From Antedon mediterranea (Eukaryota > Echinodermata > Crinoidea > Comatulida > Antedonidae): a stretch of DNA of 64,000 nucleotides. The translations under genes and the position numbers were made by a program. The stretch is from assembly GCF_964355755.1 (NCBI RefSeq), contig NC_092674.1, forward strand, positions 21,170,001 through 21,234,000, in the 5' to 3' direction. Below, one piece after another: positions 1 to 11,295 of this stretch. Every line of letters begins with the position of its first letter. Position 1 is the first letter of the stretch. The notes below the pieces were generated by a model, which saw nothing but the letters and a program-made list of their open reading frames with translations, had not been told where the DNA came from and did not search any database.

Positions 1-92
1 ATTTAGCGCTCGCGTACTAGATCCCCGATAAATTCTAGCGTTTCCATAGAATCGCATGCTCTGTCGTGTAGCGATTTTATGGAAACCAGGCT
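1..92 (-). mobile_element. MITE end (Harbinger-like), cut by the window edge
   Basis: This is the reverse complement of the left third of the complete element at 46129-46396, including the terminal GAAACCAGGCT. It is followed by TTA at 93-95, which fits a 3-bp TWA target-site duplication as in PIF/Harbinger elements. The other end lies outside the window. It is non-coding. Confidence 0.7.
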
Positions 93-1153
93 TTACTGAT
101 CTGATGTCCGATTACGTCGACTTAGCCGATCGACGAGTTACACATATACAAGAACCATAGGATGGTGCTTTCCCCGGAGGAACGACAGGAGTTATCTGAC
201 AAAGATCTTGATAGAATGTTGGCATGTGAATAAACGGTCAGTCGTAGCAGCTCCGCTAAATTCTTCTAAAACATTACTAATATTTAACTATCATCAAGTC
301 TAAGTATATTTGAACTGTGAGTATTTCATTTGTAGTATACTAATCTTAATTAGATGATTTTGTAGAAAATTGATATTTTATTTATATAGATAAAGTTTTA
401 ATAAGTGACGGGTACCACTTTTTACCCTATAGTACATCGACACGTTTTACCGTATGCTTATTTTTTTTTAAACAGATAATATTATTATAAAGGTTAAAGG
501 CATATCCAAATTAAGTTGGAGTTTTTAGAAACATTTGAAGCAACACGATCTTGCTGGTCGACTTTGAAAAAAAAGATTACAGTTAGAATTTGTTTGTTTG
601 TTTTTTTAATACAGTATGGTGCATGGATCCGCATTAGGCCAAGTCGCCTCGTCGGTTGAAAATTAAACATGAAAGTTCACAATTTCAATTTTCAAAGATT
701 CAACTCAGACAGCACCGACGAGCCAAGACAATTTCGTCGGGCCTTGTCGTACGACGCTATCTGAGTTTACAATATACAATGTTACGTTAGCAATATTCAC
801 ATGTCAATAAACATTTTGTTTAAACTAAGGCCCGTTAGTGAAGAAGCTATATTGGACTGGTGAAAAGTTGACCACATTTTAACATAAAACTCTATCAAAT
901 ACAGCCAATCTCTAAACAGTGACGATAAGTGTACCAACAAATGTATCAAATGAAAATATCATACATTGCATAAAGTTCCACAATTTAGCCCTATTTAGTA
1001 AAAAATGAACGACATTATAAATCAAAATGTGTTTAAATAAGGTAAAACCTTCTAATATAATTAACTAATCCTATGCAAAGTGCAGATAAACTGGCCAAAT
1101 TCATGATAAAATGATACACCTTAACGACCAGTTCTACTGAATACTGTTAGACC
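93..1153. other. no gene seen; possible small inverted-repeat element at about 625-735
   Basis: AT-rich DNA 3' of sulfotransferase copy A. The only structure I see is an imperfect palindrome: GCCTCGTCGGT with TTGAAAATT on the left and AATTTTCAA with ACCGACGAGCC on the right. It could be a small MITE. No coding potential is visible. Confidence 0.35.
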
Positions 1154-2035
1154 CTACCCCTTAGGAAGGCCTTTTTCATAACCAAACAATAGAAAATCGT
1201 ATAGATATCTCTGATATAAGGCTTCTAATTCTGAATCTGAAATTGCAGCATAACTTTGTACAACTCTCTCATGACTCGAGCTATTTGTAAAGTGTGTTCC
1301 TGTTGATTTTGGGAACTCTAAGTTAGTTCCTACAAGCTTTAGGATGTAATTTGAATCATTCTCTATATCCTCCATGCGACCGATGACGTCATAGTTGATA
1401 TCGCATGGATGACATATCGAATACATTCTTTCCCAGTGAATATTGCGGTAGTAATGTTTAGAAACTAACATTTTAACGAATTCACCAAATGTCAAATCAT
1501 GTTTTCCAGTAACGTTTCCAGGTCTTACTCTCTTTATAATTGCGTGATTCAATACTTTTTGTAAACCGTGTTTAAAATCACTTGTATTCTTTGCAACAAG
1601 TTTATCATTATAAGCTGATAATAACCGAGTAAAAGGATTCCTCACAAACATAACTTTCGTGTAATTTCGCATTATTTCTTCCTGTTCATTGACAGTAAAC
1701 TGTTTTAGAAGAGATACATGTTTTTTCCAAGTAGCAGACACCTTTGGAGCACTCATTTCCAGTACATCGGAATAGTTTTTATATCCAGACAGAACTAAGA
1801 ACAGTTTACACCAACTAACTGTTGCTACTTTAGGTGTTTGACAATAAACAATTTTATGTTTTTCATTAACTAGAATATTAGGATACTTTTTCATTTTTGG
1901 AATCTCATTACGATATTTGTTGCACATATTTGTTATGTATCTAGTGTATTGCTCACTTCTGTCTGAGTATCGCTTCATAAATGCATCCGAAGCCATCTTA
2001 GATTTGACTTCATTAGATGGTGCGGCTTGTATGAT
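1154..2035 (-). CDS. sulfotransferase copy A, exon 3 (catalytic domain)
   Basis: The exon starts after the acceptor TTTTCTTACAG at 2036 and first reads IIQAAPSNEVKSK, upstream of the first Met of the open frame (1996). That Met is internal, because the frame continues back to the acceptor and the phase matches exon 2. The exon ends at the stop at 1154. One undivided exon for the sulfotransferase domain is common in this family. Confidence 0.85.
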   Translation of the reverse strand: MIQAAPSNEVKSKMASDAFMKRYSDRSEQYTRYITNMCNKYRNEIPKMKKYPNILVNEKHKIVYCQTPKVATVSWCKLFLVLSGYKNYSDVLEMSAPKVSATWKKHVSLLKQFTVNEQEEIMRNYTKVMFVRNPFTRLLSAYNDKLVAKNTSDFKHGLQKVLNHAIIKRVRPGNVTGKHDLTFGEFVKMLVSKHYYRNIHWERMYSICHPCDINYDVIGRMEDIENDSNYILKLVGTNLEFPKSTGTHFTNSSSHERVVQSYAAISDSELEALYQRYLYDFLLFGYEKGLPKG

Positions 2036-5000
2036 CTGTAAGAAAATTAATCAGAATTATGGATTTTTTTAAATAGTTTATATTTCATTAATTCAGTCTA
2101 TAGATATAATTCTTATTGACCTAAATGTTACATTGTGTCTAAATAATGATTTTCAACTCAATTTAACTTTATTTTATCAAAGCAGATCAAACTATCAAGT
2201 TGGTCTATCATGTGTATTTAGGCCTACTATCATACTGTAGGCATATTTACGTTTATGTTGTCTTCAATCTTGTTTTACCATTTTCCTTTTAGTTGCAAAT
2301 CACCACTCGTTAATATTATATGCTGAATACAAGTCAGTATTTTTGCTAAAGCTCTGTTATCTACATTATTAAACTTGACGTGACAACAAAATGTGATGTG
2401 CCCATGGGCATGATGATGTCATATCACTACCATATTTGGGCATATCACTACCATATTTGGGCATATCACTACCATATTTGGGCATATCACTAACATTTTT
2501 TTACTTTGTTTGTCAAACTAGTTTTTTTTTTAAATAGACAGCTCTGTTGTCTACACTATTAAACTTGATGTGACAACAAAATGTGGTGTGCCCATGGGCA
2601 TGATGATGTCATATCACTACCATATTTGGGCATATCACTACCATATTTGGGCATATCACTACCATATTTGGGCATATCACTATCATTTTTTTACTTTGTT
2701 TGTCAAACTATTTTTTTTTTTAAATAGACAGCTCTGTTGTCTACACTATTAAACTTGATGTGACAACAAAATGTGATGTGCCCATGGACATGATGATGTC
2801 ATATCACTACCATATTTGGGCATATCACTATCATTTTTTTTACTTTGTTTGTCAAACTAGTTTTTTTTTAAATAGACAGAGCTTAATTCTACACATAATA
2901 ATATGTTGTTATCACTTTGTTATCCTCTCCTATTTCGTTATATTCTTAACAAGACAATAACGATCGACAACACATCTTTTGAATATATTATTTTCATCAA
3001 AGACAGTAATTATTATTCTGATAAAAACTGTTTCTAATATCGTTTGTCGAAGGAAAATGATTATTTATTATCGTCGATCATCATTGTCCGTAAATACTAT
3101 TCAGGCTACAATTTAAGAGTATAAAAACATGATTACTTGTTTTGTTCTGCCATAATATTATAATACAATTATAATTTTGGTTTTTAAATTTCAACTGTGT
3201 ACCTTTTTTAAACAATTTACTTTCATTGAAAGGTCATGATGACGTATAACAAGAATATGATTATTAATATTTTAACGTGGGCAATTAACCTAAATTACTC
3301 AATCAACAAGTTGAGTGTCCGAACAAAAGAACGATTAAATATCACTTTGAAACCACCTTGTATTTATATATATTTTCCATATGTTGAAGGAAAATAGTAG
3401 TATAAAATTATTGTTAGAAATCAATATGTTCTTTTCAAATCGACATGTGTTTTCAGTTAAAACACAATAATTAATTTGTCGGGAAAGTGCACAATGTCTT
3501 TATTATAGCCAATAAATACAAGAAATTGCTTCTATAATTTAATACTAGTAGTTTTCGTTTTGGGACGACGTGGAGAGAATATAAACGAGGTCATGTCACC
3601 GTGTGTTTTGCATTATAGTTATATATTTAAATAGGTCTACAGTACACTGGCCTACGGCGTCGTTAACTATAAAACCAACAGGTAAACACTATTATTATAA
3701 ATTTGGATTGGTCATTCAAGTCCAAGTCATTATCTTTGGTTAGTCGGTTAATCGAGAAATTATTGAGTAACAACAAACAAACATTCTTTTTAACCTTCTC
3801 ACAATAATGTAATCACAATGATAATTGTATATATGAATGGGTTAGCTACGGAAAGGAAAAATGAAGAGTTTGTTTAGGCCTACATAATTCACATAACAAT
3901 CTTGCTATATCAATATTAATTATGCCTACCACGATGCTTGAACAGTGTTCCAAATTTAGGCATGGCATATACACGTAAATAGCAAGTATAATAATAATAA
4001 TAATGGTCATCTATAATTAGCGCCTAATACAATGTTTCTAAGCGCTTTACACACAAAAATGATGCATTATTATAATAGCATAAGATAATAAGAAAAAGGA
4101 CAAGCAAAGGAACCATTTACACCTAGTTCTCCAGTACTTAACGCTCCCATATGAGAGCTCGTCGGAACAGAATTCACAGGAGCTCTAGTGAAAAGGCATA
4201 TATCTACCATTCTATCAAAATAAGAAGTTTTCATTCATTCATTCCATCGGACACGTACGTCCATAGTAATTTTCAAAAACAATTGCATCACATTAGAACA
4301 AAAGGTTTAAATAAAAAGGCACACACACACCCAACCCCACACACCCAGAGACAACTGATAAGGTCATCTCAGGATCTCCATCATCATTGTAATGGAGCCT
4401 GCATGATTCAAATGATGATATCATAATATATTCTATAATTTCAGTTTGCTAGCAGACATTCTCTGTAATAATATAATGAAAAGACAGATTTTCTTAGATA
4501 CTCCACAAAAGACGGGACGCCATTATTAACAAACACGTCACTAGCACTGCAGTGGCAACCTTAACAATAACGATTAAGTTAGGTCGATCTCAAGATAATC
4601 CACATTAAACAAGGCCAACAGCCATAAGTCGCGTGCTAAATGCATAGTGATACCGGACCGACAGACAGACCGACAGACAGACCGACAGACCGGCCGACCG
4701 ATCGACCGACAGACCGACCGACATAGTGAACTATAGAGTCGCGTCCACGCGACTAAAAATGTATAATAGTAGTAATAAATATGTTTTAAAATGGCTAGGC
4801 CTTACGGTTATCGTACCTTGTTTCTGTTTGTCCACTTTGATATTTCTCCATGATGCTTCAACAACGTTTCATATTTAGTCATGCCATTTACACTCAAATT
4901 TGATGATTGCAAGACAATCTACGGCAAAAAAAAAACGTAACACGTCTCACAAGATGCCAAACGAACAATTTAATTAGAAATAATTTTTCCTCCTTTTGAA

Positions 5001-5775
5001 CTATAATATAACTTGTTATATATACGGGTTTTTTTCTCTCTACATTCCTTCATAACAAAAATAATAGGTGGAAATTCGTAAACGTCAAAAAAAGAAGGAA
5101 AAAGAAATTGTATAGGCCTTTAATAATTGCAAAATGATGCAGAAGAATTGAAATTTAAAAAAAACTTGTAAATTCATACATTAAAATTACGGTACGTTAT
5201 CATTAGTTTATGGTTTTATTAGTTTAGGTTTATTGTATGCCAACGATCGATCTTAACTTAACATTATCATATAACGGCACATCGATATATAATGTTTCCA
5301 TATTTTACCAAACATACCTGAGTGGTTGTTCCGTCTGTTTTCTTGAAAGTAATCACCCCTGTGAATAATAAATAAATGATACAGACATTAGCTTTTTGTA
5401 ATCTATCAAAATCAATAATATTCTGTTTTTCTTGCTTCGATCGTCTCTGCCTTTTCCAATTCAATTTATTTTCCACATACAACTACTACAACCTAGTACA
5501 TAAAGGATGCATATTTTAAGATCTGTGCAGGGCACAGATCTTTAAGCTAATAAGCAACCTTAGAAAATACTAAATAGTCGAATTGTTGAAACAACATGAT
5601 ATAATTCTGTCGCTTGTTGTAATCTCTCGTTCATGTTGCACTTCATAAATATGTGTCTTAACTTTTTTTTCTTACATGTATAATCAGAAGTCCACTTATA
5701 TAAACCAAAGCTAAATCCGAATCCGATTACAATGACAGCAATAAATACAGTAGTTAGATACGAAGTGTTGGCCAT
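1154..5775 (-). CDS. carbohydrate sulfotransferase (HNK-1/CHST8-14 family), copy A, three exons
   Basis: Predicted type II Golgi membrane enzyme moving sulfate from PAPS to a sugar on a glycan; the acceptor sugar cannot be told. The exons are 5775-5676, 5358-5318 and 2035-1154; the phases join exactly (33 codons + T, GG + 13 codons, 294 codons with stop), giving 340 residues. Exon 1 encodes a signal anchor, exon 2 a linker, exon 3 the whole catalytic domain. In the spliced numbering the 5'-phosphosulfate-binding motif is YCQTPKVATVSW at 111-122 and the 3'-phosphate-binding motif is VRNPFTRLLSAY at 178-189. The family C-terminal pattern LYQRYLYDFLLFGYE is present. There are Asn-glycosylation sequons at about 171, 197, 221 and 298. 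The usual first Cys of the 5' motif (CPK) sits one residue earlier here (CQTPK). This is the only copy of the local family without a break. The splice sites are my prediction; transcript data are absent. Confidence 0.85.
2352..2882. repeat. three tandem units of about 189 bp with inner 21-bp repeats (intron 2 of copy A)
   Basis: Units begin at 2352, 2541 and 2731 with GCTCTGTTRTCTACA. Each contains a run of 21-bp repeats built on CATATCACTACCATATTTGG: three or more in units one and two, fewer in unit three. Each unit ends with a T-run and AATAGACA. Short open frames here are repeat artefacts. Confidence 0.9.
2883..3980. other. intron 2 of copy A, no feature seen
   Basis: AT-rich sequence with many stops in all frames. 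I recognise no exon, RNA or repeat here. Confidence 0.4.
3988..4145 (-). repeat. SINE tail fragment (ATT microsatellite plus GCGCTT motif)
   Basis: An AAT repeat is followed by TTAGCGCCTAA and CTAAGCGCTTTAC. This is the 3' body and tail also seen in the full tRNA-derived SINE at 53175-53509. The tRNA-like head is not recognisable, so it is probably truncated or old. Confidence 0.45.
4636..4754. mobile_element. short inverted-repeat element with GACCGACAG microsatellite core
   Basis: Ends AGTCGCGTGC and CCACGCGACT are inverted repeats. The middle is a GACC/GACA tetranucleotide array, then CATAGTGAACTATAGA. Related copies lie at 20223-20286 and at 56674-56765, with a partial copy at 57306-57403. 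It is non-coding and probably a miniature non-autonomous element carrying a microsatellite. Confidence 0.6.
5318..5358 (-). CDS. sulfotransferase copy A, exon 2 (41 nt)
   Basis: Flanked by acceptor TTATTCACAG and donor GTATGT. Its first GG completes the Trp codon begun in exon 1; 13 codons follow (VITFKKTDGTTTQ) and it leaves phase 0. The matching small exon of copy B has the same phases, which supports it. Confidence 0.75.
5676..5775 (-). CDS. sulfotransferase copy A, exon 1 (signal anchor)
   Basis: Starts with ATG at 5775. A hydrophobic run of about 20 residues (TVFIAVIVIGFGFSFGLY) follows only a few N-terminal residues, as expected for a type II Golgi anchor. It ends at donor GTAAGA in phase 1, like exon 1 of copy B. 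No clear TATA box was seen upstream. Confidence 0.75.
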
Positions 5776-7977
5776 CTTTCATCAACGTTTGTGGAGTTGA
5801 AAACTGTTCAGTTTTAAATTCGGTGAGTGGCGTTTTGCTGCGTTGAGGTCAGACAATTTTACAGGAAAATGGATAGTTTGGCTATGAACGTTGACGTAGT
5901 CTAGATAACTGAAATACTAATGATTGACAGGAAAAGAGGTTCAAAACAACCATAGAATTCGTTAATACAGGAAAAGTTAAAACTAAACTAAACAAATTAT
6001 TATGAAAATAATAATAATTATAACAATATTAAAAATGCACTCTTTACATGAGAAAATGTAAATTAAAGAATAATTTTAATTGGGAGCAAAAGTCTTTAAT
6101 AATTGATTGAAATAAGTGTAACTAAACATGCGTATAATATAATATTATATTTCAGAAATTTTTATTCATTCATAAAAAAAGCAATCATATACAACGGCAG
6201 CCAAAAGGTTGAAAAGTAGCATTTTGCAATTACAACTCATTTATTTTAAAAAATAAAAAGTTCAAAAAGTTTCTAAAAAAAATGTAAATTGATATACAGT
6301 TTGTAGTACCTATTCAAATTTCGTCGAATTATCATTATTAATTTGACGAACTAAATCTTGGTTACCACTTGGTAAACCACAACGCAAGCGAATTGAACGA
6401 CTATCAGTTCGTTCAACTTACGTCCTTACATTTCCTTCTACTGTAATGTATAGGCCTACCCACATTACAGAAAAAGTTTAATTCTTCTGTTAGCTAGCGA
6501 TGGAGCTGACAACTCAAGTGCATATTCATAGGATAGGCCTACAGAAATGCCACAAATAATGCAGATCTCTTTTAACAAATCTTTCTTAATTGGCATTGTC
6601 ATCATTCGCAATACTGGTATGAAGTGTTCCAAATAGGCAATCGTAAAAGTCGTATATAACAAGTAGGCCTAAATACAAATACATCCTAATAGAAGATAAT
6701 GTTTAGTTGATAGAAACGTCCAAAATAGATAAAGGCCGACTTTGTGCATTAGGCCAGTTGACCGGCTTATAATTCTAGTAGTAGTGATTTTATTATACCG
6801 GTGTCATAACTATTAGGCCTATAACATAAAAAGAACAAAATAAATGTTGCAACATGATTTACCTGTGTACGTCTGAGTACAGTACCGTACTCCTCTTGTT
6901 CTGTGCATTTTCACTGTAAAAAGTATTATTACAGCAGCCGGGAGCAAAAGTCCATCACGGTGTATTCGAAGCCTTTGTAAAATCTGATCAGTTAAACTAT
7001 TGATTGGATTGTCATTATTACCGTATGTCCAATCTGAGACAATGTCTCTGGTCCAATTTTAAAATCCGACAATTTTTGTATCTATCAATAATTCATACAT
7101 GAGGCATTATCGCATTATAGGCTAGCTCAAAGGCCTGACATAACTTCCGATATCATTAACAAAAAATCAGATGTATGATTGGGGAAATCATTTCCACAAT
7201 ATGGCTGTATTGGTTCTTGGTGGCTCGGCATAGTGAGTATAATATAGCCATTAAATATGAAACACTAATTTAAATCAGTTATCCATGTCTCAAAATATTA
7301 GGAACATAATGTAGGCCTAATAGAAGCTAAAAATATTACACAATCAATTTACATCTACAGGTATAACAATAATACCAAATCATGAATCAAAATGTTTATG
7401 AGAAAAAATAATAAAAAACGATAATTATAAAGGATTTTGTTTGATTTTTTGTCATTCATTCTTTTATTTTGAAAAAGTTATTAAACATTATTAAACTAAA
7501 ACATGGTGTCATAAGTTAATTTCCCGATTCATCGTGAAATCAAAAATAGTCATCCACACTCCCCAAAAGAAGAAAGTTTATCATTCTATACTTCGGCTTT
7601 AGCTGAAATGTTTCTTTTTTTTGGAAATAGAATATACAATGTTTGAATATTAGTGTAAAAAGTTGAATGTAATGATCTTATAGATTAAATTGTCAAGGTA
7701 TTCTTGTTCATATCCAAAATGCAAAAAAAAAATGTGTATTTTCTATAAATTCTCATCATATCTGAGCGTGTAATCTGGGTTCCAGACGGAGTTTTGTTTT
7801 AATTTTAGTAAAAAGATAAATATTTTTGCACATAATATGGCGTTTTAAACGTATACTACTTGAGCTTGGTATTTTCAGTCAAAAATCGAAATAAAAATAA
7901 TAAATATAAAAAAAATAAAATAATTAAAAAAAACAAGACAATGAGTACAGACTTAGGGCAAGTCTACTGAGCGTGTA
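5776..7977. other. no gene recognised; 6850-7010 is a paralogous flank
   Basis: AT-rich intergenic DNA. A stretch near 6850-7010 (GTCTGAG..., TTTTCACTGTAAAAA, CATCACGGTGTATT) resembles 19360-19480. Both lie on the 3' side of a sulfotransferase copy (D and B), so a segment larger than the gene was duplicated. The small frame at 6465-6662 matches nothing I know. Confidence 0.4.
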
Positions 7978-8105
7978 ACTGTAGCATAACTTTGTTTGAT
8001 CTTGACAAGGTGCGAACTGTTTGTAAAATGTGTTCCTGTCGATTTAGGAAATCTTATATCACTTCCCACAAGTCTTAATATATAGTTTTAATCGTCTTCA
8101 ATATT
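7978..8105 (-). pseudogene. sulfotransferase fragment, copy D
   Basis: On the minus strand this encodes the C-terminal part of the sulfotransferase domain (YILRLVGSDIRFPKSTGTHF, then TNSSHLVKIKQSYATV) and is very close to copy B at 20570-20710. An in-frame TAA replaces the Ser of the EDDSNY segment. The rest of the gene is missing, so it is a dead fragment that shows an older duplication. Confidence 0.8.
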
Positions 8106-8640
8106 TAAAAAATTGCAAAAAGTGTCACTATTGACCTTTTAAATGCATGATATGGACTGTTTAATGGAGAGGATGTTTTTCCTATATTTTTCAAGATAAA
8201 CATTTTTTTATTGGTGCATAACTGGAAAATTGACTTGAATTTGAACAATTCTATTCATTCATAAATGGTGCATAAATCTTTGTTGACATCATTAATTATA
8301 TTTACTATTTGCGTATGATACTTAATTTACCACGACATAATAGTGCATCAGCTATGTTTGTTAGTAATGGTATATTATCATTTAAAGAAAACATCAGAAA
8401 ATCTATATTTATGGTTTCTCACTAAGAGTCAACCACTCTAATAATATCCTGGTTATGTGCATTATGAGAAATGTCTTTTACGGCTCAGAAATGGATGCAA
8501 ACTGGGGATTTTTACTAGTTTGTGGTCCATGGGATGTTGTATTATTATTGTATTGTTTTATTATGTATATTAGTTAAAGAGCTTTGTATCTGTATATTTA
8601 CATTTGATTACGAAATAAAGACTAAATGAAAAATGAATGA
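8106..8640. other. no gene; possible plus-strand retroposon 3' end near 8515-8640
   Basis: AT-rich. The stretch ending with AATAAAGACTAAATGAAAA and ATGAA repeats looks like the 3' end of a LINE, but no coding part was recognised. Confidence 0.25.
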
Positions 8641-9884
8641 AATTTATTTATTTACTTATTTAACAACATATTTATACAGGATTATACACAATCAAGTATA
8701 GAAATATACTTGTTTGCATTTTGGTACTGTCGACAAAAACGAATACAAATTTAATCTTATACAATTACAATTAATAATAATAGCAACAAAAATTATAAAC
8801 TGGCAGTTAAATGTTATGAAAAGAAATGAGATCTGTATCTAGCTTTAAATCTGCTGGCAAGTCATTCCATATTTTTCCGCCTGCAACTTTAAAAGACGAA
8901 TCCATTTTGCTACAGGTATAATGAGGTATAACAATATTTAAGTTGAATGGGTGTGTACATTCCCAATTAGTTCAATTTTATTTGTCAATCTGGTTGGATA
9001 CATTTACACATTAGACTAGCTAGATAAAAATCTCTTCTCTCTTCAAATGTTTTCCAGGAAAGATCCTGAATTGTGTCATCACTCCTCACGTCAACAAAAT
9101 CAAAATGTTGGTAACATTGCGAGCCGCTCTTATATGAAGATATTCTTGTTTTGCTCAGGGGTATTTCCCCAAACAGTTATCGCATAGTCACTACAAGGTT
9201 GTATGGTACTCAAAAACAACGTTCTAATAATGATTTATTTAGACATCCCGCCATTTTACTCAACATTGTAATTTTATACTCAATATTTTTACTGATAGAC
9301 TGGGTATTCTGTTTTCACGTTAGCAGTAATTCATCTATAATAACTCCAAGATATCTTATACTATCAACTTGTTCAATTTTGGTGGGCCCAATTTTAATAT
9401 CCAGTTGGTTATTATCTACTGAACGACTGTTACTGAGTAACATGACCTTAGTTTTGTCTGTATAGGGATTGAGAGGTGGTTTTTATTATACCATTCACTA
9501 ACATTATTCATGATTATTTGTAGAGAATCGTTTACAGACTTAGTTGAATTACCAGTAGTATACACAACAACATCATCAGCAAAAATGCTGCAAGTTCCAT
9601 TTATAACAGACTGCGAGAAATATCATTAATAAACAGAAGAAAAAGAATGGGGTGTCTAGAAAACTCAGATCTTGATATCTGAGTTTTCTAGATCTAGAAA
9701 AGTCAGATATCTGAGTTTTCTAGATCTAGAAAAGTCAGATATATCTGAGATCTGAGTTTTCTAGACATCCAAAAGAATGGGCCCTAGGACACTTCCTTGC
9801 GGAACACCAATGTTAATATCTCTCAGTTTAGATTTTCTATTGTTGCAGTACAAACCAATTTAAAACATTTTTCACTGAAACCGT
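8641..9884 (-). pseudogene. LINE remnant: reverse transcriptase C-terminal half and 3' region
   Basis: Minus-strand translation gives RDINIGVPQGSVLG, FLLFINDISRS, then FADDVVVYTT (catalytic DD box of the reverse transcriptase) and SEWYNKNHLS. The N-terminal part (FLIFLDISKCFGTIDHS) lies at 14900-15010, separated by the LTR retrotransposon inserted at 9885. The 3' region at 8650-8790 recurs at 48885-49000. Frameshifts and stops show it is dead. It is probably of the CR1/L2 group, but the clade is not certain. Confidence 0.8.
9652..9770. mobile_element. 119-bp palindromic insertion with 11-bp target duplication
   Basis: The insertion is built from copies of TCTAGAAAACTCAGAT and its reverse complement and is flanked by AAAAGAATGGG on both sides (9641-9651 and 9771-9781). 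It splits the LINE reverse transcriptase between GPI and LFLLF. Terminal inverted repeats: GTCTAGAAAACTCAGATCT. Confidence 0.7.
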
Positions 9885-10320
9885 TGTAGCAGACCTACCA
9901 CATAGCTTTTAAACAATTCAACATTTACTTTTAATTTGATTATTTATACATCCTCTATATATCTCTTTATTTAACCTCACATTGACAGGTTACCTTCCTG
10001 TTACCTTCACTTTTCTAGCTAATGGATTTTAAGAATGTTAATGACTCTAACAGAAAACCACATTAATTCTCTTAATCCTAATTGGTCAGATGAGATGGGC
10101 CAAGCCCAATATTACCATGCACTGACCACATTATTAACACACTCTTTTCTCAACCAGCATCTTAGCTACACCGTTTATTGCTCTGTCTTATCAAATATTG
10201 TATATTGTATATTTTATCTATTTATTGAGAATCCTCACTTGATTCACTTGGAATAAATTGTATAGTTTACTGTATACATTTAGTAGTTGTTTTATTTTAC
10301 CGTTGCGCCGACAATTACTA
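9885..10320 (+). repeat. 5' LTR
   Basis: Starts TGTAGCAGACC and ends ACAATTACTA; same length as the 3' LTR and no difference noticed. It holds a 73-codon frame (10035-10256) that is present in both LTRs and is unlikely to be a gene. AATAAA at 10252 could be a polyadenylation signal. Confidence 0.93.
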
Positions 10321-10323
10321 AAG

Positions 10324-10337
10324 TGGTGACCCTCGAC
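10324..10337 (+). promoter_or_regulatory. primer-binding site (tRNA-Trp type)
   Basis: TGGTGACCCTCGAC begins three bases after the 5' LTR. It starts with TGG as expected for pairing with a tRNA 3' CCA, and resembles the tRNA-Trp site used by CsRn1-clade elements. Confidence 0.65.
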
Positions 10338-10362
10338 TTTCTTATACCGAATTTAACTTAAA

Positions 10363-11295
10363 ATGGAAGGACAACAGCAACAACGACAGCTACCGCAACC
10401 TCCAGCACAACCCCAGCACCAGGAACAACCTGTGGTGCCCGCTCCTGACGCAGCAACCGTCAACAGGCCAATTTCTTCGGTAGCGTTGAAACTGCCTCCA
10501 TACTGGCCCAATGATCCGATATTGTGGTTCACCCAAGTGGAAGCACAGTTCACAACGCGTGGGATTACAGTAGATGCTACAAAATACGCTTGCTTAGTCG
10601 GATCATTGCAACCTGAAATTGCGCAGGAAGTTCGGGATCTACTTCTCAACCCGCCTACTGATAACAGGTATGTGAACTTGAAAGATACCTTAATACGTCG
10701 GACAACTGACTCCGACCAACAGCGCCTCCGCCAACTCCTGACGGCCGAGGAGTTGGGGGATAGGAAACCGTCGCAATTATACCGACGGATGTTACAACTC
10801 TTAGGCGACAGGCCACTTGAATCTTCAATTATGAAACAACTATTCTTAAGTCGCCTCCCAACTAATGTACAGCTTATCCTAGCTTCAACCAAGGATGAGT
10901 TGGACCTGGGAAGCTTGACATCATTGGCTGACAAAATTATTGAAGTATCTGTAACTGCAACTGCGCCAACAAGTGTATCGGCAGTACACACGGACAATAC
11001 ACCCTCCTTGTCTGCGACCCTTGAAAACCTGCAAAAACAGATTCAACAACTGTCGACGCAAGTTAATTCCTTGCAATCTGACCGACGGCACAACAGATAT
11101 CAAAGTCGCAGCACAAGTCGACACCGAAATCGATCGAGTGGTAGGCATTCATCTCCTGCTCAACCTAACAGTACCAATCGCTCAGCTCAACATTCAAACA
11201 ACACTCCTCAACTCTGTTGGTACCATGAAAAATTTGGAGTAAATGCTCGAAAATGCAATCCGCCGTGTTCGGAAAACTCCAACGCCGACAACTAA
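10363..11295 (+). CDS. gag: Gag polyprotein of the LTR retrotransposon
   Basis: 310 residues, packaging protein of the particle. The N-terminus is rich in Gln and Pro; the middle holds the capsid-like region of this clade ([20 protein letters not shown] near 45-64). A Ser/Arg-rich basic stretch follows, then the zinc-binding motif CWYHEKFG...CNPPC near 283-300, of the CHCC type rather than the usual CCHC knuckle. The start is the first ATG after the primer-binding site. The 3' end overlaps pol by 43 nt in the -1 frame. Confidence 0.93.
   Translation: MEGQQQQRQLPQPPAQPQHQEQPVVPAPDAATVNRPISSVALKLPPYWPNDPILWFTQVEAQFTTRGITVDATKYACLVGSLQPEIAQEVRDLLLNPPTDNRYVNLKDTLIRRTTDSDQQRLRQLLTAEELGDRKPSQLYRRMLQLLGDRPLESSIMKQLFLSRLPTNVQLILASTKDELDLGSLTSLADKIIEVSVTATAPTSVSAVHTDNTPSLSATLENLQKQIQQLSTQVNSLQSDRRHNRYQSRSTSRHRNRSSGRHSSPAQPNSTNRSAQHSNNTPQLCWYHEKFGVNARKCNPPCSENSNADN

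Noticed and set aside
2570-2960. His/Tyr-rich short proteins
   Set aside because: They are translations of the 21-bp tandem repeat and have no support as genes.
6465-6662. 65-codon frame with hydrophobic parts
   Set aside because: No start context, splice support or family match; it is likely to be chance in AT-rich DNA.
9151-9465. Plus-strand 104-codon frame
   Set aside because: The minus strand here encodes LINE reverse transcriptase tail; the plus frame is its shadow.
10035-10256. 73-codon gene, repeated at 14612-14833
   Set aside because: It lies within the LTRs, so its duplication follows from the LTR structure; no domain is present.
10353-10997. Minus-strand 214-codon frame opposite gag
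   Set aside because: It is a shadow of gag: composition follows the opposite strand and it has no domain.
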